A DNA stretch of 64,000 nt from Purshia tridentata. Lineage: Eukaryota; Streptophyta; Magnoliopsida; Rosales; Rosaceae. Location of the stretch: contig QANT01002310.1 of the NCBI GenBank assembly GCA_003254885.1, positions 27,100 to 91,099 of the forward strand, written 5' to 3'. Below the pieces are notes generated by a model. The model worked only from the letters and a program-made list of their open reading frames with translations, was not told the origin of the DNA and did not search any database. The translations under genes and the position numbers were made by a program. Of the stretch, positions 46,111 to 56,730 are shown piece by piece (the stretch's first letter is position 1; each line of letters starts with the position of its first letter).

Positions 46111-47721
46111 TCAAATTTTCCCTTGGATGGGAAGCACAGGGATGCTCTTTTCCTTTCTAAAGAAGTTACCAATATTAACAAAGGTCTTAAAATTAATAAG
46201 GTTTATAAAGTTATTCTTCAAATCCAATTTGCTTGTTTGTGCATAGCTAGCATTACCATCCTTGTTCCTACTCAACTCAACATCCTTATAGTTCAAATAG
46301 GCAGCAGCTCTTTGGGACTTTGAGACATATGGTGCCATGTATTCATACACCCTTCTCATCCACCCAATATGCTTCTCAGTTTCTTTGTCACCATCCCAAG
46401 TCACCAAATACTGGATTCTAAACATGTTTCCACTTCTATGTGCGAAAGGAATTTCTGATGACTCAGAAATCTCAGTACTCATTGATCTTCCACCATAAGG
46501 TGTCAATATCAATAAGGATGTCTCTACTCCAAGTAGTGTTTTCCATAAACCTTCCAAGCCAGTTTCTGAAATGGGTTCACTCACAAAGTCTGATATTTTG
46601 GCCTTGAAGAAGCGCTCAAGCTTATCAGTCCGCCTAGCTGAAACTTCTAAGAATTGGGGTCTTGAGATGCCAGCAAAGTCAAGAACAGAGTCGATCCAAC
46701 TCATTTCGGAACAATGGCCACTGTCTAAACTTAACTCTGGGAAATTGTCCTGCATCAAGTGCAGAAGTTTCTCAACCGGGCCCAAAAACAATGAATCAAA
46801 TGAAACTTTGACAGTTTTGCCACCTTTTGTGCCAGCTTCATTTCCAACTCTGATTACCAAATGTTGGAAAAGGTCTTCATGAAGCTTAGCTGCAACATTT
46901 TGCCATTTAGAAAGAAGTTTGGTTGCACCTTGTTCTTTGGTCTTTACAATTCTGCAAACTGTAACAGATGGGGGAACAGGAACCAACCTAAGCTTCCATG
47001 CCAGAATGACTCCAAAGTTTGAGCCTCCCCCTCCTGTAATAACCCTAAAGAGCTCTTCTCCCATAGATTGTCTGTTCAGAATTCTGCCATTAACATCAAC
47101 AATCCTAGCATCAATAACATTGTCAGCTGCTGGACCATATTTTCCAAATAAGATACCAAACCCACCTCCACTAATATGTCCCCCCACACCAGCACTGAGA
47201 CAAAACCCTGCTGGAAATCCATAGACTTTACTTTTTCCTGCAATTTTGTAATACAACTCTCCCAGAGTAGCACCCGACTCAACCCAAGCACTCTCATTCT
47301 TTATGTTAACATCAATGGACTGAAGATTGACAAGATCAATGATGACAAAAGGAGCTCTGGGTTCATAAGATAGACCCTCATAGTCATGGTCCCCGCTTCG
47401 GCTTCTTATCTGTATGCCCTTTTCCTTGGAGCAAATTACAGCTGCTTGAACATGAGAGTCATGAAAAGGAGTGATGATAGCTTCTGGTTTTAGGGTTGAA
47501 ATGTTGAAGAGTTTGAGGTTGTGTACTTGCAAGACTGAGGAATAAACAGAACTGTTGCTGGTGAAAATTATATGGTTAGTTGAGTTGTAAGAATGGTGTA
47601 TCTGGGAGGAAAAACATTGGAGAAAGGCTTCAGATAATGTTGGATTGGAAGTTGTGGACCGTACCGAATTGAAAAGGATGCAAAGAATTGGAAGAAGCAG
47701 TTTTACTGGTAAGATTGCCAT
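46111..47721 (-). CDS. BBE-like protein, open but eroding (array member 5, inverted)
   Basis: 536 codons without interruption on the minus strand, the only inverted copy. Signal peptide, His112 and Cys174 are present, but many near-invariant residues are changed: SGDHDYEG for SGGHDYEG, CLSAGVGG for CPTVGVGG (Ala177 at Cys+3), LFRVITGGGG for LFWAIRGGGG, NYKDVELSRN for [10 protein letters not shown], and NIGNFFRKEKSIP for DPGNFFRHEQSIP. One residue is inserted in GGRSMSTEIS. It belongs with members 8, 9 and 11 (MAILPVKLLLPIL; FLQCFSS). The 5' flank (GCAGAGGAAATAAATATG) is also shared with member 9. It is either a recently relaxed pseudogene with an intact frame or a neofunctionalised copy; activity is doubtful. 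Confidence 0.75.
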   Translation of the reverse strand: MAILPVKLLLPILCILFNSVRSTTSNPTLSEAFLQCFSSQIHHSYNSTNHIIFTSNSSVYSSVLQVHNLKLFNISTLKPEAIITPFHDSHVQAAVICSKEKGIQIRSRSGDHDYEGLSYEPRAPFVIIDLVNLQSIDVNIKNESAWVESGATLGELYYKIAGKSKVYGFPAGFCLSAGVGGHISGGGFGILFGKYGPAADNVIDARIVDVNGRILNRQSMGEELFRVITGGGGSNFGVILAWKLRLVPVPPSVTVCRIVKTKEQGATKLLSKWQNVAAKLHEDLFQHLVIRVGNEAGTKGGKTVKVSFDSLFLGPVEKLLHLMQDNFPELSLDSGHCSEMSWIDSVLDFAGISRPQFLEVSARRTDKLERFFKAKISDFVSEPISETGLEGLWKTLLGVETSLLILTPYGGRSMSTEISESSEIPFAHRSGNMFRIQYLVTWDGDKETEKHIGWMRRVYEYMAPYVSKSQRAAAYLNYKDVELSRNKDGNASYAQTSKLDLKNNFINLINFKTFVNIGNFFRKEKSIPVLPIQGKI

Positions 47722-47758
47722 ATTTATTTCCTCTGCAAATGAGATTGTAGGAGCTCAC

Positions 47759-47765
47759 TTATATA
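47759..47765 (-). promoter_or_regulatory. TATA box, BBE-like member 5
   Basis: TATATAA on the minus strand, about 38 bp before the ATG at 47721, followed by GTGAGCTC as in the promoters of members 9 and 11. Confidence 0.55.
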
Positions 47766-48582
47766 ATCTTTATTTATATATATTTCTGATGATTTTCCTG
47801 CTATGTATATGAATTGAAAACCATTGGATGTCCACTGAAGACAAGCCAGCAATTGGCTCCAGCTATGTTCATCAATGTTGATCTTGTTTGTGCTGTTTAG
47901 AGGTCCTGGAAAGCCAACCAAAATTAGCAAGTGGCTTTTGGAAGATTAATTCAACAACACGGAAGACTAAAACTAGGTTTTATACAGTTCAAAGAATTTA
48001 CCTTCTTTTAAAGCCACCTTTGCGATACCCAAGTGCAGAATTATTTTTCACGGAAAAAAGAATTGCAAAACTATTACTACTCAATAAAGGAAAGTGCAAC
48101 ATTATTAATATAATATATATATAGGAGGTGTTTGCTATAGGATCCTACATTTAGTGTGTATATGTATATATACATATAATTGTAAACTGCAGTTATTTGC
48201 CTCTTGTAATTCCACGTAGGTTAAGAATGGTATGAGTTGTAGTGGATATATAAGCTGTTGGACATCTCTTCTTTGGATGTAAATTTTGTATGAACATGAG
48301 GCCAAAATTTCTTTTTTTGTATTAACTTGTTTTTATCCATAGTCATAAACATCATGTTAAAACTAACATTGCTGTTGGTCTTCATAAACTTTGGGCCCCT
48401 ATGGCCCAAGTTTGCTGATCAAAGACTTTTTGAGTTAGAGCTCCCCAATTTCTCTCTCTTGAATTATAATACACCAACCTTTAGATTGAAACTTGCAAGC
48501 AGAAACTTCCTAATGATTTATTAGTTGTTTTCCTTTTCCCAAGCACATTTTGGCCAATCCAACAAAACCCAACTCTCATGTC
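47766..48582. other. Bidirectional spacer between divergent BBE-like members 5 and 6
   Basis: About 0.8 kb containing both promoters. No clear TATA box was seen for member 6. AT repeats occur near 48110-48125. Confidence 0.5.
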
Positions 48583-50202
48583 ATGAAAACTCCGAGTAGT
48601 TCTTCAATTTTAGCAATTGGGTCCTTCCTTCTTCTCCATGTTTCCATGGCGGCAGCTTCACATCCAATCCAAGAGACCTTCCTCCTATGCCTTTCCAATC
48701 TGTCCCAATATTCCTTCCCACCAATTTCAGCAGTCACCTACTTCCCAACCAATCCTTCGTACACACCCATCTTGCTTTCTTACATCAGAAACCTCCGATT
48801 CACAACTCCCACAACCCCAAAGCCAGTCTTCATTGTCACCCCGACCCATGTATCCCACATCCAAGCTTCAATCCTCTGCTCCAAAATCCATGGCCTCCAG
48901 CTCAGAATCCGCAGCGGCGGCCACGACTACGATGGCCTTTCCTATGTCTCGGACCTTCCATTCATCATCATCGACATGTTCAATTTAAAATCCATAACTG
49001 TCAACACAGAAGATGAGAGCGCATGGGTTGAGTCTGGAGCAACACTTGGTGAGCTTTATTACAGAGTAGCAGAGCAGAGCAGCATCCATGGCTTCCCAGC
49101 TGGGGTTTGTCCTACAGTAGGGGTTGGAGGACACTTGAGTGGAGGTGGGTATGGAAACTTGATGAGGAAACATGGTCTTTCTGTGGATAACATCATTGAC
49201 GCTCATATAGTTGATGTTAATGGAAGAGTTCTAGATAGAGAGTCAATGGGAGAAGACCTTTTTTGGGCCATTAGAGGTGGAGGTGGAGCTAGCTTTGGGG
49301 TCATATTTTCTTGGAAAATCAAGTTGGTTTCTGTCCCAGAAATTGTCACAGTTTTTAGAGTTGAAAGGACCTTGGAACAAGGTGCCACCGACATTGTTCA
49401 TCAATGGCAGTATGTTGCTGATAATATAAATGAAGATCTTTTCATTAGGGTGGTTGTGATGCCTGTGAATAAAAAGGGGCATCAGAGTGTGAAAGCGAAA
49501 TTTGTTGCATTGTTTCTGGGAGATGCAGAAAAGCTTCATGCTTTGATGGATGAGAGTTTGCCACAAATGGGTTTGAAGCATGAGGACTATATAGAAATGA
49601 CGTGGATAGAATCAGTCCTGTATTGGTCTAATTACCCAATTGGTACTTCCACTGACGTTTTGCTTGAAAGACAACCAGCATCAGAGAAATTTTTAAAGAA
49701 GAAATCTGATTACATCCAAGAACCAATTTCAAAGGAGGGTCTTGAAGGACTGTGGAAGAAAATGATGGAATTGAGAAAGCCAGCGCTTACATTCAACCCT
49801 TATGGTGGAAAAATGAGTGAAATTTCTGAGCTTGAAACCCCATTTCCACATAGAGCAGGAAATGTGTACAAAATCCAGTACTCAGTGAATTGGAAAGAGG
49901 AAGGTGAGGAGGCTGAAGATCAACATCTTGATCAGATAAGAAGGCTTTATGAGTATATGACACCTTATGTGTCAAAGTCACCAAGGTGTTCATATCTGAA
50001 TTACAGAGATGTTGATTTGGGTACCAATGGAAATGGCAATGCAAGCTACTCGGAAGCTAGTGTTTGGGGGAACAAGTACTTCAAGGTCAATTTTGACAGG
50101 TTGGTACAAGTGAAGACTGCAGTAGATCCAGGAAACTTTTTTAGGTATGAACAAAGTATTCCATCTCTTAGTACAGCTTGGGAAGGTAAAATGGCAGAGT
50201 AA
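48583..50202 (+). CDS. BBE-like secreted FAD-linked oxidoreductase (array member 6)
   Basis: Single exon, 539 residues from the ATG at 48583; the frame extends 11 codons upstream but has no ATG there. Signal peptide SSSILAIGSFLLLHVSMAAA, flavin-linking His114 (SGGHDYDG, with Asp for the usual Glu) and Cys176, and Val179 at Cys+3, predicting an oxidase. WAIRGGGG is intact and KxQ is intact (YKIQYSVNW). NYRDVDLG lies near the C-terminus, which extends past QSIPSL with STAWEGKMAE, longer than in its neighbours. Codon use is ordinary for the array. Confidence 0.92.
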   Translation: MKTPSSSSILAIGSFLLLHVSMAAASHPIQETFLLCLSNLSQYSFPPISAVTYFPTNPSYTPILLSYIRNLRFTTPTTPKPVFIVTPTHVSHIQASILCSKIHGLQLRIRSGGHDYDGLSYVSDLPFIIIDMFNLKSITVNTEDESAWVESGATLGELYYRVAEQSSIHGFPAGVCPTVGVGGHLSGGGYGNLMRKHGLSVDNIIDAHIVDVNGRVLDRESMGEDLFWAIRGGGGASFGVIFSWKIKLVSVPEIVTVFRVERTLEQGATDIVHQWQYVADNINEDLFIRVVVMPVNKKGHQSVKAKFVALFLGDAEKLHALMDESLPQMGLKHEDYIEMTWIESVLYWSNYPIGTSTDVLLERQPASEKFLKKKSDYIQEPISKEGLEGLWKKMMELRKPALTFNPYGGKMSEISELETPFPHRAGNVYKIQYSVNWKEEGEEAEDQHLDQIRRLYEYMTPYVSKSPRCSYLNYRDVDLGTNGNGNASYSEASVWGNKYFKVNFDRLVQVKTAVDPGNFFRYEQSIPSLSTAWEGKMAE

Positions 50203-50667
50203 AGCAGGCTGGTTTGTATATTAACTTAAATCTATTAGCTTGCTGACTATACTAAAACAAGAATCAGTGATTAAAAAAAAATGAAATTTTATTTGTATAA
50301 GATATTATGGATTGCATAAAAATAAAATGAGTACAAAACCATTTAATGTTCTTTTTTGTAGTACATGCTCTTCTGTTTCATTGTGCTGGAGTTGCCTGAA
50401 AATTAATGTCTGATCAAAATGTCATTCAACAATTCAAGAAACTTTCCTTTGAAGTGCAAACTTGACATTGAATTTCTAAAATTTTGAGTTTTAAGATATA
50501 AAGAGTGTTTTTCTGGCATAAAATATAAAATAAAAGAAAAACAAGTGTTTTAACTTTTGAGCTTTATTAATAAAATCACAGCATGGGTTCAACCGTTCAA
50601 TACTTGAAGCATCCGCAAGCCTAAAGACAACTCGACTCTAGTAAGTAGCAATTTGGGCCTAAAACTA
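50203..50667. other. 3' flank of BBE-like member 6
   Basis: No feature recognised. Confidence 0.45.
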
Positions 50668-50861
50668 ACAATAATGGTCTGACCCACTAGACCCAAATTT
50701 TACAATAAGTGACTTTTAAGTAATTTTCCAAAAATTAAAAAAAGAATAAAGCCCAGACTATACCGACCACCCTTTACTACACAATAATGGTCTGACCCAC
50801 TAGACCCAAATTTTACTATAAGTGACTTTTAAGTAATTTTCCAAAAATTAAAAAAAGAATA
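50668..50861. repeat. Direct duplication, about 81 bp, spaced 113 bp
   Basis: ACAATAATGGTCTGACCCAC through AAAAAAAGAATAA occurs at 50668-50748 and 50781-50861, almost identical. Confidence 0.9.
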
Positions 50862-52702
50862 ATAATATCGAAAGAATTTTAAGAGCAAGTCAAAACCCTG
50901 TTGTGCCCACAGATTTTTAAAAGAGGATTGAAATTAGAAAAGTTCAAAATCTATGTAGCAAGCTAGGTAGCTAGGGAGGCTTATCACCCACCGATTGGGC
51001 AATTTGACAAGTTGACAATGGTTCTGTTCCAAAACTGAACTATCAAATGGCACACTATATTGCTTAATAACATTGACTTGTGCATTAGGATAGTGGTAAA
51101 TGCTCTAGATGCATGCTTTGCCGACCATATATCATAATTAAGCACATGTTACACTTACCTGCTACATATACAACTATAAATTTTTATTCTCTCTATAATA
51201 TATCATTACATTAATTCATGATCAAAGCATCTTAGCTGTTCACTTGTAAAATTTACAAGATTAAAAAAGAAATCTTTATCAGGCCTACATTATAATAAAA
51301 ATAAAAATAAAATAAAAGAAAGCAATCTCTGTATATGCTTATAAAAATGTTCAATATTCCCCCTAAAATGAAATTTAAATTTATTCATTTTTTTTGTTAC
51401 AAAAGTTATTGATGAGGTGATTATACTACGAATTAACCCACCAGAAACTTACTAATTCTCTTTCTTGTTTGACTTCATGCTACTAGATCGGCGTTATAAT
51501 TTTTATTTTTTTTAAAACACCTTCTAAATTGTTCACATTATTAGATAATGTTAATAGAAATTAATTTTGAAAATTTACTTATATGTGCATCTTTGGCATT
51601 GTTTCAGACAAACTTCCCACCCATATAAATAAAAGGAATTAAAGACAAAGTTATTAAGAGCCATGCATGGTTCATATATACTTCACGGACAGCCTAAATT
51701 CAATACCAATATACGACGAATGCATTATTATTATTTTTGAATACTTATTAAATCTTGATGGGTCAATTTTTCAGAAAAAAACTTTATATGTGTATTTTAT
51801 CTTTCGCATTAACAATATATACATTCGATTTATATAAAAAATTTAATTTAATTTTAGAGAAACGCTTATTAATAAGGTTGCGATGAGATTCGTGTAGGCA
51901 TGTTATTTGCACGGGGAGCTGGCTGACCTACGCAATTGCATGGCCGTTGCATGAGGACTAGAAACTCTAAACAATGGTTGATTATTTTTTTTTTTTTTTT
52001 CAGTTAGTAGAAGATCGAAGGCAATAACCCCAAACAAGCTCAGTTAATTAGTTACTACTGTGATAATTAACCAACCACATTAGAGCATCTTAACAAAATT
52101 ATATATGGAAACTGAGAACTACACATTCTCTAATTCTTTTGTAAATATTGGGTTTAGTTAGACGTGTAGTTGTGTTTTTTGGGTCAAGCTAAAGATTTGG
52201 TTGTCGGGTGTAGAGAATCACAAGTTTGAGATTATCTTAATATTGTGATTAAAATTCTGAAAAATAATTTCGATACACTAATAAGAATCCCAAAAAATCA
52301 AACACATAATGGGTAGTTAATTGTGCACAGAAAATTCTCTGTCCAAAGTCATTTAATCAAAGTCAAAACCAAAATGTACCTATCTTATCAAAAACAAAAG
52401 AAGAGTCAAAATGTACACAAATTTGTGTGGTCATATTCATCCCATCCCACCTAGTAATTCAGAAAAGTATAGATACTAATTAAGAGACCATGATTGGTGC
52501 TGAATGGCCAAAACCGGCTATTAGTAAATACTAAGATCCTAACAGATTCCGTTTCTAATATTTTCCCATTGAATTTTCTCACCACCAGTCAATCACTCAA
52601 ACAAACCAAAATCTTCTTTTTCCTACATTAATATTACTTAAAAAATATCCATATAAAAACCTCCCTCTTGTTACTCTCTGTACCAGAAAACCAAAACATA
52701 TT
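50862..52702. other. Promoter-side spacer of BBE-like member 7
   Basis: AT-rich, 1.8 kb, with a T run at about 51988. No coding exon, RNA gene or bordered element recognised. Confidence 0.5.
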
Positions 52703-52710
52703 ATATAAAC
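52703..52710 (+). promoter_or_regulatory. TATA box, BBE-like member 7
   Basis: TATATAAA 106 bp before the ATG at 52817, with CT-rich leader sequence between. Confidence 0.6.
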
Positions 52711-52816
52711 CCAACCACCCCTCTCTGTCTTTTTATAACACAGCCAAAAGCAAAGACAAAATTTGACAAAACCCAAGAGAGAAGCAATCCCCTCTTCTCA
52801 TTTTTCGGTGTCTACC

Positions 52817-54409
52817 ATGATTCTTTCACTTGTTCTTCTTCTTTTTCTTCGTGTCTCTGCTTCATGTGCAGCCTCGGACTCTGTTTATGACACCTTTCTT
52901 CAATGCCTAAACATAAACACCAAAACAAACTCAACAGGCCAAGTGTCAAACATTCTCTTCGCCCAAAACAATCCTGAATACACTTCTGTGCTCAGAGCCT
53001 ACATCCGAAACGCGCGTTTCAACAAAACCTCGACACCAAAACCAGTCCTCATAGTCACACCCTCCACCGAGTCCCATGTCCAGGCCTCTGTTTTATGCGC
53101 CAAACAACTCGGCGTACAGCTCAAAATCCGAAGCGGCGGGCACGACTACGAGGGTATTTCTTATGTCTCCGACAACACCTTCATCGTCCTCGACATGTTC
53201 AATCTCCGGAACATCGCCGTCGACGTTAGAGACCAGTCTGTCTGGGCTCAGGCCGGCGCCACGCTTGGAGAACTGTACTACAGGATTTGGGAGAAGACGA
53301 AAGACTACGGCTTTCCCGCCGGAATTTGTCCCACGGTCGGCGTCGGCGGCCACATCAGCGGCGGCGGATACGGCAACTTGTTGAGAAAGTACGGACTCGC
53401 CTCCGACAATGTTATCGACGCGCTGATCGTGGACGTAAATGGGAAGCTTCTGGACCGGAAGGCGATGGGGGAGGACCTGTTTTGGGCCATTAGAGGAGGA
53501 GGAGGAGCGAGTTTTGGAGTAATTATCTCGTTCAAGTTGCGGTTGGTTTCTGTACCGAAAACGGTTACTGTTTTTAGGGTTGAGAGGTACTTGGAAGAGA
53601 ATGCAACCGACGTCGTCGTGAGGTGGCAAGAGGTGGCACCCACCACAGATGATGGTCTGTTTATGAGGATGCTTTTGCAGCCGGTGAGTTCGAAAGTGAA
53701 GAAGGGTGAGAAGACTGTGAGAATTTCGATTTTGGCCGAGTTTTTGGGCAATGCAGAGCGGCTTGTGGCTTTGTTGGGGAAGGAGTTTCCTGAACTGGGT
53801 TTGAAGAAGGACAACTGTAAAGAAATGAATTGGATTCAATCTGTGCTTTGGTGGGGTTATGATAACGTGACCAACCCTGATGTACTGCTTGATCGAAACG
53901 TTAATGATGCTAATTTTTTGAAGAGGAAGTCTGATTATGTTCAGACCCCCATTTCGAGAGATGGGTTGGAGTGGTTGTGGAAGAAGATGATTGAGGTGGG
54001 GAAAGTAGGGTTGGTTTTCAACCCATATGGCGGTGAAATGAGCCGGATTCCGGCGTCAGAGGCGCCTTTTCCGCACCGTGCCGGCAACTTGTTCAAGATT
54101 CAGTACTCGGTAAATTGGGAGATAGAAGGAGATGAGGCAGAGAAGAATTTTACCACACAGAGTAGGAGGCTTTTCAGTTACATGACCCCATTTGTGTCCA
54201 AGAACCCAAGGAGTGCTTTCTTGAATTATAGGGACCTTGACATTGGTGTCAATAACTTTGGTAAGGATAGCTCTGAAGAAGCGAAGGTGTATGGGGTGAA
54301 GTACTTCAATGACAATTTTGATAGGTTGGTGAAGGTGAAGACTGCTGTTGATCCAGAGAATTTCTTCAGGAATGAGCAGAGTATCCCTCCTCTTCCAAGT
54401 AAGGCATAG
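52817..54409 (+). CDS. BBE-like secreted FAD-linked oxidoreductase (array member 7)
   Basis: Single exon, 530 residues from the ATG at 52817; the frame is open 18 codons upstream but without an ATG. A strong signal peptide (ILSLVLLLFLRVSASCAA) is followed by the conserved VYDTFLQC. Flavin-linking His109 and Cys171 (CPTVGVGGHISGGGYG), Val174 at Cys+3, predicting an oxidase; WAIRGGGG intact; KxQ intact (FKIQYSVNW); NYRDLDIG near the C-terminus. The first half, especially 53090-53520, is much richer in G and C at third positions and in CpG than any neighbour, and the trend fades towards the 3' end. It is a distinct member without a close twin in the window. Confidence 0.93.
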   Translation: MILSLVLLLFLRVSASCAASDSVYDTFLQCLNINTKTNSTGQVSNILFAQNNPEYTSVLRAYIRNARFNKTSTPKPVLIVTPSTESHVQASVLCAKQLGVQLKIRSGGHDYEGISYVSDNTFIVLDMFNLRNIAVDVRDQSVWAQAGATLGELYYRIWEKTKDYGFPAGICPTVGVGGHISGGGYGNLLRKYGLASDNVIDALIVDVNGKLLDRKAMGEDLFWAIRGGGGASFGVIISFKLRLVSVPKTVTVFRVERYLEENATDVVVRWQEVAPTTDDGLFMRMLLQPVSSKVKKGEKTVRISILAEFLGNAERLVALLGKEFPELGLKKDNCKEMNWIQSVLWWGYDNVTNPDVLLDRNVNDANFLKRKSDYVQTPISRDGLEWLWKKMIEVGKVGLVFNPYGGEMSRIPASEAPFPHRAGNLFKIQYSVNWEIEGDEAEKNFTTQSRRLFSYMTPFVSKNPRSAFLNYRDLDIGVNNFGKDSSEEAKVYGVKYFNDNFDRLVKVKTAVDPENFFRNEQSIPPLPSKA

Positions 54410-55375
54410 AAGAACTTTACCAATTGAAAAACCAGCTTGGATTGGTTATTATTGATTGATTACAGGAATAAGTATAAAAAAAAAAAAAGCCACATGGCTA
54501 AGCATTCGGTTACTTTGATTCAGTTATTGTCACAGTGAATACATCTCTTAATATATCAATCTGTTTTAGTCTTTTGCCTTTAAGATTATGAGAGATCGAT
54601 GTTACATGTTCATTAATTGTTAGCTTAATTGAAATGGTATTACACTAGCAAGATTGACGGGTATTTTGTCTTTAAGGCTGACTTGCCTTTCTTTCTTGTG
54701 CAATGGGGTAGGCTGGTAGCTTCCTATGCATGTCAATCACTATTTGATAACGTGGAATATTGTCTCAATCATTCAAAAGAAAAGCAAAAAGAAATGATTG
54801 GGTGGTTTATAAATGTTTTTTTTGTTTATTGTCAATATGGATTAAACCATGCCTGGAAATTCTTCACCTCATACTCTAAAAAATCTCTGCTCTAGATTGC
54901 TCAAAGTCAGAATGTATTTCCCTCTCACAATCGCATACATTAAAAGTGTGAAAGAAACCTGTGGTTGAAAACTTCAACTGCAAGGAACCTTCGGCAGGTC
55001 TTGACTTTAGCCATTCTGGTTGTGGACACGGGCTATAATTATTAGTGTGGATCCCATTCACTATTAGATGGAATACAATAATACAAGATGACCTCAGGCT
55101 GTGTCCCTAGTTATGACTGTGTCCTGTTGTGCATCTGCAGATGAACCTTTTGGCCTTTTCTTTTTGTGGGCTATCACATGGTATTTCAATGTTTATGTAA
55201 CACCACCAACCATCTGATATGCTTTACTGCTATTATTATGTAACTTCAATGTATAGAGCATCAAAAAGTACAGGGAAAGACAAAACAAATGTTCATCTGT
55301 AAATACTAAATAGCACAACATTTTTGCATCCATTTTGTAAAATTGATGCTGATTCCAAGCCATCAATTATCACTG
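54410..55375. other. Spacer after BBE-like member 7
   Basis: No feature recognised. Confidence 0.45.
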
Positions 55376-55934
55376 TGGATGTATTCAAAGATAATCCCAA
55401 CCCATATGGTGGCAACTTCAGAAAGTGCAGGGAGGCGTTGGTGGCTGCAGGGGTTAAGGTTTCAGTTGGTGGCCTTGTGGGCTTTTTCATTTAAGATTTA
55501 GAGATGATTCTACAGAGCTTTCAAATTATAAAGAATCTAAACACCACTTGTTTGATTGGATAGTCAATGCTTCCTCCACCTGAGCTCTTCAAAGCTACTA
55601 ACTGTGGTTTCTGATTTCAGGTTTCCACTTATCAGGTGTGATTGGATGGTCAAGTTACAACTTAGCAATGGGGCTGCTACTGGGTCTACTAATATACTTG
55701 TTTATTGGAGGTTGATCACAGAGAATGCCTTCATAGTCAATACCACTAGACTAGGATCTTCATATTTATTCTGTATTAGCTAGTAAGTTCTTAACACGGT
55801 GACCCCTCAATTTTGTACTGCATTGTAATACTAAGTTGATCAGTTTTTCAGTGACTTTGCTTTCTCATTTACCTGATAATTTGTTTAACATTCATTATTC
55901 TGTGAATTGGAGTAAAAAGGAACAAAGGCAAACT
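55376..55934 (+). pseudogene. Decayed BBE-like relic
   Basis: Two short pieces in family order: VFKDNPNPYGG (ending 55413) corresponds to the conserved VFNPYGG, and HLPDNLFNIHYSVNWSKKE (55866-55922) corresponds to HRAGNLFKIQYSVNW. In intact members they are about 20 residues apart; here about 440 bp of unrelated sequence intervenes. No other part of the gene is detectable. Confidence 0.6.
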
Positions 55935-55984
55935 ATTTGTATAACATATATTTTTAATGCTGGGGTGAAAATCAATATAGAAAT

Positions 55985-56575
55985 CTACCAGCAGTAATAT
56001 CCTGTTTGTTAAGCCTCAAGTTACTTGAACGCGGCCAAGTTGATTCTCTGGTTAACCTAGGACAGATATTTAAGCCACGTCAATAGTTCACTCTGTGAAA
56101 ATATGCGGCACTTAAATAGTATGTGACAAACTGATCAGTGCAGCCATTGTAGCAGAGATGAGTTGTTTTCTGATGTCTCCAAGACAACACTACGTCATAT
56201 TCCAAATTTCATCCAAGAATCTTCTTCACTTTAGAGTTTCCACTTCTTCGAAATTGTCAATGATCATCCAATGGTTGCAATGTTGTTTTAATCCATAGGA
56301 CTACTTGTTAAGCATTAAGCTTCTTTTTTTGGAAATTTAAAACATCTTTCTAGTTTTGCTTTATAGCTTTTATCTAGTTAATTGGTCCAGCTGTCTTTGG
56401 TAAGAGTCTTTTGGTATACACCAAGAAATATAACCTCTGTAGCTTTTGCCCTTTCGTACGCCTCTTTCAGTTAGTGAAGCTTTTAGTCCTCTCAGAGCCA
56501 TTTTTTTCTCTTATTTTTTTATTTGTTCTTCTTCATAGCTCTGTTGTGTGATCTTGGGCTAGAGAACATTTGGTG
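55985..56575. repeat. Left copy of a duplicated upstream segment
   Basis: Starting near ATCCTGTTTGTTAAGCCTCA, this segment recurs with few changes at about 61755-62340. It also holds an internal direct repeat: TTGTCAATGATCATCCAATG near 56255 returns near 56615, just upstream of member 8. Confidence 0.85.
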
Positions 56576-56682
56576 CCTCTATCTGTTTACTTTTAAGTTT
56601 CCACTTCTTCAAAATTGTCAATGATCATCCAATGGCTGCAATGTAGTTTTAATTCATAGGACTATTAGGTACACCAAGCAGA

Positions 56683-56690
56683 TATATATA
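56683..56690 (+). promoter_or_regulatory. TATA box, BBE-like member 8
   Basis: TATATATA 41 bp before the ATG at 56731. Confidence 0.55.
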
Positions 56691-56730
56691 CAAGTGAACT
56701 CTTACCATTTCATATGCAGAGGAATTAAAT

